Assembly (NCBI GenBank): GCA_012103075.1
Contig: JAAVLQ010000001.1
Span: 248,001 to 312,000, forward strand
Source of the DNA: Brucella cytisi
GTDB lineage: Bacteria > Pseudomonadota > Alphaproteobacteria > Rhizobiales > Rhizobiaceae
Length of the DNA stretch: 64,000 bases
Direction: 5' to 3'
Shown piece after piece: positions 39,974-50,260 of this stretch (its first letter is position 1; each line of letters starts with the position of its first letter). A model generated the notes under the pieces. The model was not told where the DNA came from. It worked only from the letters and a program-made list of their open reading frames with translations, and made no database searches. Both the position numbers and the translations under genes were made by a program.

Positions 39974-40451
39974 TGTCAAAGCGCTGCATGATTTGCCGCT
40001 TCAGACGATCCCGCACATCGCGATAAGCCGCCATGATCTGACTTCTGCTGCCTGCCACCAGCGTGGGGTCAGGCGTCGGCCAATATTCGACATCAACCGA
40101 GAAACCGCGCATTCGCTCCAAGACGGTATGATGGGCGAGTGGTGTCAGCGTTACAATCAGGTCGAAATAGCCATCCGCAAGTTCTTCAAGGCCACGTGGT
40201 TGCCGGTTATCAAGCGACAAACCTTCTTCCTGAAGTACAGCATCGACAAACGGATCACGTTCGCCCCGCTTCACACCTGCAGAAGCTACATAAATATTGG
40301 GTGGCAGGGCCTGTCTTGCAAGTAACTCCGCCATGGGTGAACGAATTGCATTCTTGCCGCAGACAAAAAGCAGGGATTTGGGCGGGCTCGATTTATGATC
40401 TTCGTCGCCGTCGGCGCTGAAATTCACGGGAGGGGCATCGGTGATGACCAT
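39957..40451 (-). CDS. Low-molecular-weight protein tyrosine phosphatase family protein
   Basis: Intact, about 164 residues from the ATG at 40451, ten bases after a GGAGAGG ribosome site. The phosphatase P-loop CGKNAIRS (Cys-x5-Arg-Ser) is near residue 32, and the catalytic Asp lies in the YWPTPDPT segment. The family also contains arsenate reductases, but the position between infA and UPF0262/hisD is conserved and suggests a housekeeping role. The last few codons (DKNGSG) and the TAA stop lie inside palindromic repeat B, so the C-terminus may differ from relatives that lack the repeat. Confidence 0.87.
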   Translation of the reverse strand: MVITDAPPVNFSADGDEDHKSSPPKSLLFVCGKNAIRSPMAELLARQALPPNIYVASAGVKRGERDPFVDAVLQEEGLSLDNRQPRGLEELADGYFDLIVTLTPLAHHTVLERMRGFSVDVEYWPTPDPTLVAGSRSQIMAAYRDVRDRLKRQIMQRFDKNGSG

Positions 40452-40457
40452 CAATGA

Positions 40458-40940
40458 TCAGCCTCTCCAGTGCAGGACGCAGACAAGTGTGAAAAGCCGC
40501 CGTGCCGTGTTGAAATCAACCTCGATCTTGCCCTGCAGCCTGTTCTGGAGCGTCTGCGACCCTTCATTGTGCAGGCCGCGCCGTCCCATGTCGATTGCTT
40601 CGATCTTGCTTGGTGTGGCTGACCGGATCGCCTGATAATAGCTTTCACAAATCATGAAATAATCCCGCACGACGCGCCGTAAGGGCGTGAGCGAGAGAAT
40701 ATGAGTTGCGACGTCTTCACCGGCCTCCCGGGTGATGGCGAAGATCAGTCGCGATTCCATCAGCGAAAGCTTGAGACGGTACGGCCCTCCCGTGTCGTCT
40801 CCGATCGGGTGGAAGGAATTTTCTTCGATGAGGTCAAAATGGCCACCGCACGTTCATGCTCGACGTCAGGCGTCGAGCGCCCGATGGATTCATCGAGCTC
40901 GACGTCAACAAGGCGCGCATTTGGAACAGCGGCGGTCATG
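40458..40940 (-). CDS. UPF0262 family protein, frameshifted
   Basis: About 160 residues. The conserved N-terminus [19 protein letters not shown] and the body [21 protein letters not shown] and [14 protein letters not shown] identify UPF0262, a family of unknown function mostly found in alphaproteobacteria. One T is missing near 40840 (VAIFDLIEEN). It stands between hisD and the phosphatase gene, six bases after hisD, so it is part of the hisD transcript. Confidence 0.88.
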
Positions 40941-40945
40941 TCACC

Positions 40946-42236
40946 TCATAGATTCAGCCGGATAGCGACAGACTGCGCGTGTGCGTCAAGGCCTTCGGCG
41001 CGGGCAATCTCGATTGCCGCAGGTCCGAGTACGCGCAGTTGATCAGGGCCGAGTTTGAGAAGCGACGTGCGTTTCATGTAGTCGAGAACCGACAAGCCGG
41101 ACGAAAAGCGCGCTGAGCGCGCCGTTGGCAGAACGTGGTTACAGCCGCCGACATAATCGCCGATCACTTCCGGCGTATAGCCGCCGATGAAGATCGATCC
41201 CGCATTACGGATTTTGGGCAGCAATGCTTCCGGATCGGCTGTAGCGATTTCCAGATGCTCGGCTGCAATGCGATTGGCAAGCGGAATGGCCGCGTCGAAA
41301 TCCTCGACCAGAATAACCGCGCCGAAATCACGCCAGCTCGCGGCGGCAGTTTGCGCGCGGGGAGGTTGCGAAGCTGCCGTTCGACAGCTTCTTCGACAGC
41401 CAAAGCGAGAGCCTCATCATTGGTCATAAGGATTGATTGCGCAGCGGTATCATGCTCCGCTTGGGCAAGGAGATCAGCGGCGATCCAGTCAGGATTGTTG
41501 TCCTTGTCGGCGATGACCAGCACTTCCGATGGCCCAGCGATCATGTCGATGCCGACCGTGCCGAAGACGATACGTTTGGCCGCTGCAACATAGGCGTTGC
41601 CGGGGCCGACGATCTTGGCAACCGGACTAATTGTTTCGGTGCCATAGGCGAGTGCAGCGATAGCCCGTGCGCCGCCGACACGATAAATTTCGGAAACGCC
41701 AGCCAGACGTGCTGCCACCAGAACCAATGGATTGAGGATGCCGTCGGGTGCCGGGACGACCATGACAATGCGCTCTACACCTGCCACCTTGGCGGGAACA
41801 GCGTTCATCAATACGGAACTTGGGTAGCTTGCCGTGCCGCCCGGAACATAGAGCCCCACAGCTTCGATAGCGGTCCAGCGCGAACCGAGCTCAACGCCAA
41901 GCGCATCCGTATAACGATCATCTTTCGGCAACTGCCGCGCGTGGTGTTTCTCTATGCGCTCGTGAGCAAGCTTCAGCGCTTCGATCGTCGATGCCGGGGC
42001 TATGTCGAATGCGGCATCGATTTCAGCTTCAGTGACCGCAATTCCGGTTTTTCGAGATCGATCCGGTCAAAGCGACGGGAATAGTCGATGAGTGCACTGT
42101 CACCTTCACGACGCACCCGTTCAACGATCTCGCGGGCCGCACGATCGACATCCTCGGACGCCTCGCGTTTGCTGGCCAGAAATGTCGCGAAATTATTCTC
42201 GAAATCGGGATCGGTTTGTCTGAGCGTCTTGACCAC
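40946..42236 (-). CDS. hisD: Histidinol dehydrogenase, frameshifted
   Basis: About 430 residues. Catalyses the last two steps of histidine synthesis, NAD-dependent oxidation of histidinol to histidine. Signature regions are GLYVPGGTASYPSSVLMNAVPAKVA-type loop (GLYVPGGTASYPSS), KIVGPGNAYVAAAKR, DMIAGPSEVLVIAD and the zinc and catalytic histidines in AAEHLEI and NHVLPT. Frames break near 42050 (one C lost) and 41345. The enzyme is needed for growth without histidine, so two independent breaks argue for sequence error. Confidence 0.92.
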
Positions 42237-42412
42237 GCTTCTGTTCCTTCAAATATGCTTTGCCAAACTGGCGTCCGGCTGACGAAAGACGGTTTTGTAT
42301 AACCCTCTCTTATGCGGGGCGCTAAGATGCTGACGCTATCCAAGCCCTGAAAATGTTCAATCGCCACACGGGCTTTCCAAATCTCGATGATTTAGCTCAT
42401 CAAGGTTTGGTA

Positions 42413-42851
42413 TTAGACGTTATGGCGAGGAAGTGATTCTGTTTCCCATGCCGCGCCAAGGTCCGTCATTTGCGCTTCGATACATTCCACTTCAAGACGG
42501 ATAGCCGCATTTGCCGAGAAAGTCAGTTCTATTGTTCCGGCAGGTGTTTCACCGGCCGTGAACTGAATGGCCATCAGGGAAAGCACTTCATCCGGTTTCT
42601 GGCGGTCAATGCCGACTGCCTTGGCTGCGATCACACGGTTGAAGTGCAGAGCGGTACGCCTGCGTTGATATTGCGGCTTGCGCAGGAACTTCGGCTTGCT
42701 TTCTTCCCAGACAAAGCGGTTTGCCGTGAGAACGAAGCTTCTCGTTCCCGAGATACTGAAGGTCGGATACTTTCAAAACTGCGTCCTGAAGATGAGCGGA
42801 CAGGACCTGCAAATCCTCCTCATCCAGCGCCACAAGCTTCAACATCTCCAT
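42413..42851 (-). CDS. DUF2948 family protein, frameshifted
   Basis: About 146 residues; alphaproteobacterial family of unknown function next to hisD and murA. Conserved pieces are LKLVALDEEDLQVLSAHLQDA at the N-terminus, RFVWEESKPKF in the middle and EVLSLMAIQFTAG and LEVECIEAQMTDLGAAW at the C-terminus. The break near 42750 looks like one extra G (GGG for GG). Rich in acidic residues; no membrane segment. Distance to murA and hisD is 160-200 bases on each side. Confidence 0.85.
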
Positions 42852-43010
42852 ACTCCAGCACCACTTTCCGTTGTCGGTTAATAACTGCTCCCAACAGGCA
42901 GAAAATCAATCACCCGCTCGGCCGATTATCAACTTGGCATGTCAAAACAAAAAAATCGACAGGCTTTTCAAGCCTGTCGCCCTTCGACTGGAATCTTTAG
43001 CGTTGCGCGA

Positions 43011-43044
43011 GAAAAAGCCGGAGCGATGAATGTCACTCCGGCTT
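43011..43044 (-). terminator. Terminator after murA
   Basis: On the minus strand AAGCCGGAG / CTCCGGCTT, a perfect 9-bp stem with a 12-base loop and five Ts ending the transcript, eight bases past the murA stop. Confidence 0.88.
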
Positions 43045-43051
43045 GGTCAGA

Positions 43052-44340
43052 TCAGCCACTGATACGTTCTACTGTTGCGCCGCAGCGTGACAGTTTTTCT
43101 TCCAGACGCTCAAAGCCGCGATCCAGATGATACACGCGGTTGACCATGGTTTCGCCTTCAGCAGCAAGGCCAGCGATCACAAGCGAAACTGAAGCCCGAA
43201 GATCCGTTGCCATCACCTGAGCACCCTTCAGGCGTTCCACGCCTTCGACGGTTGCAGTCTGGCCGGACAGCGAAATCTTTGCGCCAAGACGTGCCAGCTC
43301 CTGCACGTGCATGAAGCGATTTTCAAAAATGGTTTCCGTGATGCGCGACGTTCCCTTGGCCTTGGTCATCAGGCCCATGAACTGCGCCTGCAAGTCGGTC
43401 GGGAAACCGGGGAAAGGGTCGGTAGTAACGTCAACGGGATGGATACCATGACCGTTACGGACAACGCGGAGACCGCTATTGGTCTCGGTGATTTCAGCTC
43501 CGGCCTGTCGCAGCGTTTCGAGAGCTGCGGAAAGCTGGCTTTCCTGTGCGCCTTCCAGAAGCACATCACCGCCGGTCATGGCGACGGCCATGGCATAGGT
43601 TCCAGCTTCGATACGGTCTGGAATAACACGAACGCGCGCGCCCGACAGGTTGGTGACCCCATCGATATGGATAGTGCTGGTTCCGGCGCCGGTGATCTTG
43701 GCGCCCATTGCATTAAGGCAGTCGGCGAGATTGACGACTTCCGGTTCGCGGGCAGCGTTCTCGATGACGGTTTCGCCCTTGGCGAGCGCTGCTGCCATCA
43801 GCATGACATGGGTCGCGCCGACGGAGACCTTCGGGAACTTATAGCGTGCGCCGACGAGACCGTGCTTGGCTTTCGCCTTCGCATAGCCGTTTTCGATTTC
43901 GATGTCGGCTCCAAGAGCTAAAAAGCTTCGAGAAGAAGGTCGACAGGGCGCGTTCCGATAGCGCAGCCGCCCGGCAGGGAAACATTTGCTTCGCCCATGC
44001 GAGCGAGAAGAGGCGCAATAACCCAGAAGCTTGCACGCATCTTGGATACGAGTTCGTACGGTGCAGTGGTGGTGACGATATTACGGGCAGTGAAATGGAT
44101 CGTACGCGAATAGGCCCCATCCTGATGCTCGCGACGTCCGTTAACCGAATAATCGACGCCATGATTACTGAGGATGCGGATCAACTGTTCGACGTCAGCC
44201 AGATGCGGCACATTTTTCGAGCGTCAGCGTATCGTCGGTCAGAAGCGAGGCGATCATCAACGGCAGAGCGGCGTTTTTGCGCCGGAGATTGGAATGATGC
44301 CGTTGAGCTTGTTGCCACCAACGATTTTGATGCGATCCAT
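43052..44340 (-). CDS. murA: UDP-N-acetylglucosamine 1-carboxyvinyltransferase, frameshifted
   Basis: First committed enzyme of peptidoglycan synthesis; adds enolpyruvate to UDP-GlcNAc. About 429 residues. N-terminus [14 protein letters not shown] and ISGAKNAALPL, active-site loop around [16 protein letters not shown] (Cys nucleophile), and C-terminal [17 protein letters not shown] match MurA. Frames break near 44275 (one A lost from an A-run), 44218 (one extra A) and 43920 (one T lost). As the enzyme is normally essential and no second copy is visible here, three breaks in one gene strongly suggest sequence errors. Confidence 0.93.
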
Positions 44341-44555
44341 GCTGTGTCACCTTCTGGGCCGATACCTTGCCCGATAAATTTTCACCAAATCCGGCAGCCC
44401 TTACGGCGCGGTGGCGTTGCGTCATGAAATTACGAGTCTTGCGGCCAAATTACGTCAAATACGAATCACAATAGGACGACATCGCTGCGAAGAACAGAAA
44501 TGAACTTTTACCGCAGAGCCCCCTATCTTCAAGGAAGGCTTTGTTGTTGCGATTC

Positions 44556-44734
44556 TCAGTCGGTATCGTCGCTGGCGGCGGTGATGCCGTCGTTTCGTTC
44601 ATCCGCTTCGCCTGCGCGACGTGATCTGGATTGCGCTTTGCGGCGCATCAGATTCGCGCGCAACTCCTCGGCCCGGCGCTTTTGCGCTGGTCCGATTGGG
44701 TTTGTTTCTCTTTGTTGGTCGTATTTTCGCTCAT
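44556..44734 (-). CDS. Small basic conserved protein, probably frameshifted
   Basis: About 59 residues. The N-terminus MSENTTNKEK (from 44734) and the C-terminal part PAQKRRAEELRANLMRRKAQ, rich in Arg and Lys, lie in different frames joined by one indel near 44712. The C-terminus is acidic (DGITAASDDTD). I recognise it only as a short hypothetical protein of the kind found near murA in Rhizobiales. No domain is visible. The basic helix might bind RNA or a membrane surface, but this is speculation. Confidence 0.5.
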
Positions 44735-44880
44735 GGCGGTCCTCTACTACGGGAAAAGGGCCGGAAAAGCTGCTTTCAAATGCGCGTCCGGCAGATTTCC
44801 ACATTATGTGAAAAGAAATGCAATTGCTTGCTTGCGATTTGCGTAATGATGTGGCAGAAGTCCGCCGCACTCAAGAGATT

Positions 44881-44953
<73 letters not shown>

Positions 44954-44999
44954 TTATTTTCCAATAAGATCCAGAAACTGGCTTTGCCGTGCTTTCGTT

Positions 45000-45100
45000 A
45001 GAGCACGTTTCGATCTGATCGGATCAGATCGGCGCTCTAATCATTTGTTGTTACGCGCATCTTTTCCGAAAACCGTTTCACACTTTTCTGGATGCGCTCT
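45000..45100 (-). repeat. Bipartite palindromic repeat, copy C (reverse orientation)
   Basis: Reads on the minus strand GCGCATCCAGAAAAGTG and TGAAACGGTTTTCGG (module 1), then an ACAACAAATGATTAGAGCG linker and module 2, an almost perfect palindrome CGATCTGATC-C-GATCAGATCG. It lies in the 399-base gap between tRNA-Thr and the DUF2189 gene. Confidence 0.75.
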
Positions 45101-45208
45101 AATGGAAAGTGCGTGTGGTTGCTGATTTAAGATCAGTTCACACGGGGTTTTCAATCTCATTGAGCCGCTTTTCTTTCGCCATCAGTCTTTTCGATGTATA
45201 CTGATTGC

Positions 45209-45328
45209 CAGACCGTCAGGCTCTGGTCTGACGAATTGGCGTGACGAAAATCGGATTTATCCGGTGACTGTTTGAAAGCCAGAAATTGCGTGCAGGCCAT
45301 GTCCTGACCGTTTCCTTGCCGTCAGGAC
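45209..45328 (+). promoter_or_regulatory. Structured leader before the DUF2189 gene
   Basis: Two inverted repeats lie in the 5' region: CAGACC / GGTCTG (45209-45230) and a perfect 8-bp stem GTCCTGAC / GTCAGGAC with a 12-base loop (45301-45328). The second ends 14 bases before the AGGAGGAG ribosome site. A leader regulatory element is possible. No known riboswitch recognised. Confidence 0.35.
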
Positions 45329-45352
45329 TGCTTAATCCGCAGGAGGAGCGTC

Positions 45353-46164
45353 ATGGCACAGTTTCATGTTGTTGCAGGTCGAGACCAATCAGCCTTTTAT
45401 CCCGAAGTTAAGCGCATTCGCATGGCAGATGTATTTGATGCCCTGCGTCTGGGCTTCGACGACTTCTGGGCAAAGCCATCGCATTACGTTTTCCTTTGCC
45501 TCATATATCCGCTGGCGGGGCTGCTCATCACTTACTGGAGCACGAACGCAAACGCGTTACCGCTCTTGTTTCCCCTGATGTCCGGCTTTGCCCTGATCGG
45601 GCCAATTGCTGCACTGCCGCTTTATGAGATGAGCCGACGCCGTGAAGAAGGGTTGGATACATCCCGAAACGTGCGCTCGATGTGAGCCATTCCCCGGCAT
45701 TGCCGTCCATCGTGGCTGTCGGTGCTTTTCTGTTCGCAATCTTTATTGCCCGGCTGCTGGTGGCTCAAAATCTCTATGTTCACTATTTCGGGCCGATGCC
45801 GCCCGAGAGCTTCTCAATGTTGATGAATCAGGTGTCGTCAACGGAAGAGGGACGCAGTCTGGTTTTTGCCGGTTGTGGCATTGGTTTGCTTTTTGCAATC
45901 GTTGTCCTGTGCTCGACGATTGTGACGTTCCCGATGCTGCTTGATCAGGATTGCGGCGCTGCGGCGGCGGTTGCGACATCGTTGCGTGTTGTCATGCGCA
46001 ACCCCGTGGAATCGCTGCTCTGGGCTGCAATCGTAACCGCGATGCTGATCGTCGGTTTTGCCACGATGTTTGCCGGATTGGCGGTAGTAATACCCATCCT
46101 TGGGCATGCGAGCTGGCATCTCTATCGAAAGACGGTCACGCACCCGGCGGCAATGCATATTTGA
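45353..46164 (+). CDS. DUF2189-family integral membrane protein, frameshifted
   Basis: About 270 residues with about six hydrophobic segments (YVFLCLIYPLAGLLITY, LLFPLMSGFALIGPIAALP, SIVAVGAFLFAIFIARLLV and others). The N-terminal AFYPEVKRIRMADVFDALRLG and FDDFWAKPSHY match DUF2189, a family of unknown function. One C is missing near 45665 (TSPKRALDV). Strong ribosome site AGGAGGAG. It is 171 bases upstream of the urease operon on the same strand, but no functional tie is known. Confidence 0.85.
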
Positions 46165-46273
46165 CCGGGGAACTGATCGATAAATCCCATCCGAAACATT
46201 GCTTCGGGTGGGATTGCCGTGGCTTTTATGAAACATTTTCAAGCTTTCCAATATGTGGCGGCGTCCTGCCGCA

Positions 46274-46284
46274 CCCCCCCCCCC
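46274..46284 (+). repeat. Poly-C tract (11 C) upstream of ureD
   Basis: An uninterrupted run of 11 C between GCA and TTTATT, 51 bases upstream of the ureD start codon. It is by far the longest homopolymer noticed in the window and could vary in length by strand slippage. Confidence 0.9.
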
Positions 46285-46335
46285 TTTATTCTGCGGTCGG
46301 TTCTGCTTTAGAAGAGCAAGACGAGATTCGCGCGG

Positions 46336-47187
46336 ATGATAATAAATAACAATAAGTTAGCGGAGCTCTCCTCGCAGCGCGTCAACGGGCTGGGTGGGCT
46401 TTCGATACATTTCAAGGACGGGCGTTCGCGCATTTCCGTGCTTTACCGGGGAAGGCGCAGCCAAGATCCGCATGCCGCAGGTCGGAGGCGACCCGCTGGA
46501 AGCAATCCTGATCAACACATCAGGAGGGCTGACGGGTGGTGACCGACTGCAATGGGATGTGGAGATTGGCGAAAACGCTTCGGCTGTCATCACCACGCAG
46601 GCCTGTGAGCGTATCTATCGCTCAGGGGCGGCGAGGCACGCATTGCCACGCGCTTGAAGGCGGCAAAAGGCACGCGTCTTGCTTGGCTTCCGCAGGAAAC
46701 CATTCTGTTCAATCAATCCGTGTTGTCACGAACGCTGGATGTCGCGCTGGAGGAGGGGGCGGAAATCACGGTGGTGGAGGCGACTATATTCGGGCGCCTT
46801 GCCATGGGTGAGCGGGTTGATGAAGCGATGTTCAGTGATCGTTGGCGTGTGCGGTTGGGTGGGCGGCCCGATGGGAGGCTTGTGCATGCCGAAGAGTTTC
46901 GGCTGGGACCAGATGTTGGGGCCGAATTGCAAGCGCGTCCAGTGACCGCCGGGGCTTTTGCCGTGGCCACCGTGCTTCTGATTTCAGGGGAGGCCGGGAA
47001 ACATCTGGAAGCTGCCCGGCAGATCATTGGAGAGGAGGGCGGTGCCAGCCTCTGGCAGGTTGGTCCTGTAACCAAACTGATGATGCGACTTCACGCGCCG
47101 GATAGTTACACCTTGCGCAAACGTCTGGGGCCATTGCTTGCCCTGCTTAACGGTAAGGCAGGACTGCCCAAAGTTTGGACATTTTGA
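46336..47187 (+). CDS. ureD: Urease accessory protein UreD, frameshifted
   Basis: About 280 residues. UreD (UreH) is a scaffold that, with UreF and UreG, delivers nickel to the urease apoprotein. Family parts are [50 protein letters not shown] and [13 protein letters not shown]. Frames break near 46445 (one extra G) and 46632. It is the first gene of ureD-A-J-B-C-E-F-G, the order seen in many Rhizobiales. A poly-C tract lies just upstream of the start. Confidence 0.9.
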
Positions 47188-47263
47188 GTTCGCGGCAATC
47201 CCGCCGCTTTTAACGCCAGCGGAATGCATACCGCTTTGAAAGTAAGAAGTTTGGAACGAAGTC

Positions 47264-47566
47264 ATGAATTTGACGCCCGGGGAAAAAGACAAGCTTTTGA
47301 TCGCCATGGCCGCCATGGTTGCCCGCCGCCGCCCGGAGCGCGGTGTAAAACTCAATCATCCGGAAACGATCGCACTGATCAGCGATTTTGTCGTTGAAGG
47401 TGCCCGCGATGGGCGCACGGTTGCTGATCTGATGGAAGCAGGCGCGCACGTCATCACCCGTGAACAAGTGATGGATGGCGTGCCCGAAATGATCCACGAC
47501 ATTCAGGTCGAAGCCACATTTCCCGATGGCACAAAGCTCGTCACCGTTCACGAGCCGATCCGCTGA
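47264..47566 (+). CDS. ureA: Urease gamma subunit
   Basis: Intact, 100 residues, full size. Motifs [36 protein letters not shown] and the [21 protein letters not shown] end are diagnostic. Smallest structural subunit of the (UreABC)3 trimer that hydrolyses urea to ammonia and carbamate. Starts 76 bases after ureD. Confidence 0.96.
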   Translation: MNLTPGEKDKLLIAMAAMVARRRPERGVKLNHPETIALISDFVVEGARDGRTVADLMEAGAHVITREQVMDGVPEMIHDIQVEATFPDGTKLVTVHEPIR

Positions 47567-47611
47567 TTTTCAGGTTTCGCCGAGGCGAACCTGTTTTTGA
47601 AAGGTACGATA

Positions 47612-48199
47612 ATGAAGAAGACTACGGTCCCTGCCGCGGTGGCAATGGCGCTCACCGCAAGCCCTGCCTTTGCCCATCTTAATCCGGCCGAACACGGCTC
47701 ATTCGCGGCGGGCTTCACACATCCGCTCTCCGGCGCGGATCATATTCTGGCGATGGTTGCGGTAGGACTTTGGGCCGCCATGCTCGGTGGACGGGCACTC
47801 TTCGTCGTGCCAGCGGCATTTGTCGGCGTGATGCTGCTTGGTTTTGTGGCGGCACTTCGGGGCATGCCACTGCCCTTCGTTGAGCCGGTCATTCTGGCTT
47901 CGGTGGTCGTGCTTGGTCTTATGGTGGCGCTTGCCCTCCCTGTCACTACGGTTGTTGGTGCACTTATTGCCGGCTTCTTCGCCTTCTTTCACGGTCATGC
48001 ACACGGTGGTGAAATCGGAGGCGCGGCATTCCTCTCCTATGCGGCTGGATTTGCGCTTGCGACCGCACTGCTACACGCCGCTGGCATGGGTGTCGGCCTT
48101 GCCGCAGGACGGCTTCTGGCGGGCAAGAATGGCAAAATTGCTTTGCGTCTGGCCGGTGGCGCTACCGCACTTAGCGGCCTGATGCTGATGGCCGGGTGA
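47612..48199 (+). CDS. ureJ: HupE/UreJ-family membrane protein, probable nickel permease
   Basis: Intact, 195 residues. A cleavable signal peptide ([22 protein letters not shown]) is followed by about six helices. The HupE/UreJ signature [20 protein letters not shown] and the HGHAHGGE segment carry the His residues thought to bind nickel. It lies between ureA and ureB, as in several Rhizobiales urease operons. It probably supplies Ni2+ for the urease centre. ATG 47612 with AAAGGT upstream is preferred over an in-frame start five codons earlier. Confidence 0.9.
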   Translation: MKKTTVPAAVAMALTASPAFAHLNPAEHGSFAAGFTHPLSGADHILAMVAVGLWAAMLGGRALFVVPAAFVGVMLLGFVAALRGMPLPFVEPVILASVVVLGLMVALALPVTTVVGALIAGFFAFFHGHAHGGEIGGAAFLSYAAGFALATALLHAAGMGVGLAAGRLLAGKNGKIALRLAGGATALSGLMLMAG

Positions 48200-48207
48200 G
48201 GTGTGAC

Positions 48208-48512
48208 ATGATCCCCGGCGAAATTATTACGCAGGACGGCGATATAGAACTCAATCAGGGGCATCCCACCATCACGGTCAAGGTCGCCAATACCGGCGAC
48301 CGCCCCATCCGTGTCGGTAGTCATTTTCATTTTACGAAGTGAATGCGGCCCTTTCTTTCGAACGCGACAAGGCGCTCGGACAGCGGCTGGATATTGCAGC
48401 CGGAACTGCCGTGCGCTTTGAGCCCGGTCAGGAACGCGACGTGACATTGGTTCCCGTGAGCGGCAAGCGCGAGATCTACGGATTTCGCCAGATGGTCATG
48501 GGAAAGCTCTAG
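48208..48512 (+). CDS. ureB: Urease beta subunit, frameshifted
   Basis: About 101 residues. Starts [16 protein letters not shown]; the core [21 protein letters not shown] and the end [17 protein letters not shown] are typical UreB. One T is missing near 48335 inside HFHFYEVN, which produces a premature TGA. Because the gene is short and the frame change falls in its middle, it is easily missed by gene finders. It lies between ureJ and ureC; eight bases separate it from ureJ and 21 from ureC. Confidence 0.9.
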
Positions 48513-48533
48513 AACAGGTGACGGAGACATTTC

Positions 48534-50244
48534 ATGCCAGCCAGAATTAGTCGCGCCACCTATGCGCAAATGTTCGGCCCTACTGTTGGCGATAAGGTGC
48601 GTCTCGCCGATACGGAACTGTTTATCGAAGTCGAACGGGACCTCACCACCTATGGCGAAGAGGTAAAGTTTGGCGGAGGGAAGGTTATCCGCGACGGTAT
48701 GGGACAAAGCCAGATGTCGCGCGCCGACGGTGCGATGGATACAGTCATTACCAATGCTCTGATCCTTGATCATACTGGTATTTATAAAGCCGATGTGGGG
48801 CTTCGCGACGGGCGTATCGCGGTGATCGGAAAGGCCGGAAATCCGGATACGCAGCCCGGCGTTTCGATCATCATCGGCCCCGGTACGGAGATTATCGCGG
48901 GTGAGGGCAAGATCCTCACGGCGGGCGGTATCGACACGCATATCCATTTCATTTCACCGCAACAGGTGGATGAAGCACTTAATGCAGGCATCACCTGCAT
49001 GGTCGGTGGCGGCACCGGATCCGCCCATGGCACGCTTGCAACCACATGCACGCCGGGGCCGTGGCATATAGCCCGGCTGATCCAATCATTTGACGGCCTG
49101 CCGATGAATATCGGTGTGTTCGGCAAAGGAAACGCTTCACTGCCCGGTGCATTGGAAGAAATGATCCGCGCCGGTGCCTGTGGCTTGAAGTTGCATGAGG
49201 ACTGGGGCTCGACGCCAGCTGCGATCGATAATTGCCTGTCGGTTGCCGATCAGTTCGATATTCAGGTTGCGATCCACACCGATACGCTGAACGAAGGCGG
49301 CTTCGTCGAAGACACGCTCAACGCCTTCAAGGGACGCACGATCCATTCCTTCCATACGGAGGGCGCCGGTGGCGGACACGCCCGGATATTATTCGCGTGT
49401 GTCAGTATCCGAACGTGTTGCCGGCTTCGACAAATCCGACCCGGCCTTACACGGTCAATACGATTGCAGAGCATCTCGACATGCTGATGGTGTGCCATCA
49501 TCTGTCCCCGGCAATTCCTGAAGATATCGCCTTTGCAGAAAGCCGTATCCGCAAGGAAACAATCGCCGCAGAAGACATCCTCCACGATATGGGAGCGTTC
49601 TCCATCATTTCCTCCGACAGTCAGGCGATGGGCCGTGTCGGCGAAATGATCATTCGCTGCTGGCAGACTGCAGACAAGATGAAGAAGCAGCGCGGCAGTC
49701 TTCCCGACGACAAGCTGGGCAATGACAATTACCGGGCGCGTCGCTACATCGCGAAATACACCATCAACCCAGCAATCGCCCATGGCATGGCGCATGAAAT
49801 CGGTTCGGTGGAAGTGGGCAAACGGGCTGATCTCGTTTTGTGGAATCCTGCTTTCTTCGGAATCAAGCCGGAGATGGTTCTGCTTGGTGGCTGGATCGCA
49901 ACCGCGCCGATGGGGACCCGAATGGCTCAATTCCAACGCCGCAACCGATGCATTATCGTCCGATGTTTGGCTCGTTTGGAAAAGCCCGCACCAATACGTC
50001 CATTACATTTGTTTCGCAGGCCGCAATGGATGAGGGGCTTCGAGAGAAGATTGGGGTGGACAAGCAGATGATTGCAGTGGCCAATACCAGAGGCGGTATC
50101 GGCAAACATTCCATGATCCTCAACAATGCGATGCCGCAAATGGAAGTTGACCCGGAAACCTATGAGGTGCGCGCAGATGGCGAACTTCTGACCTGCGAGC
50201 CCGTCGACGTCGTGCCAATGGCGCAACGCTACTTCATGTTCTGA
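48534..50244 (+). CDS. ureC: Urease alpha (catalytic) subunit, frameshifted
   Basis: About 571 residues. Nickel-ligand and catalytic motifs are all present: [14 protein letters not shown], the carbamylated lysine in [12 protein letters not shown] (about residue 219), [25 protein letters not shown], the flap MVCHHL and [13 protein letters not shown]. Frames break near 49382 (one C lost after GGHAP) and near 49918 (one G lost in MGD). Between the breaks the sequence is fully conserved, so an active enzyme is likely encoded in the organism. Needs UreDEFG for nickel insertion. Confidence 0.95.
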
Positions 50245-50260
50245 TCTTGAAAGGCAAAAA

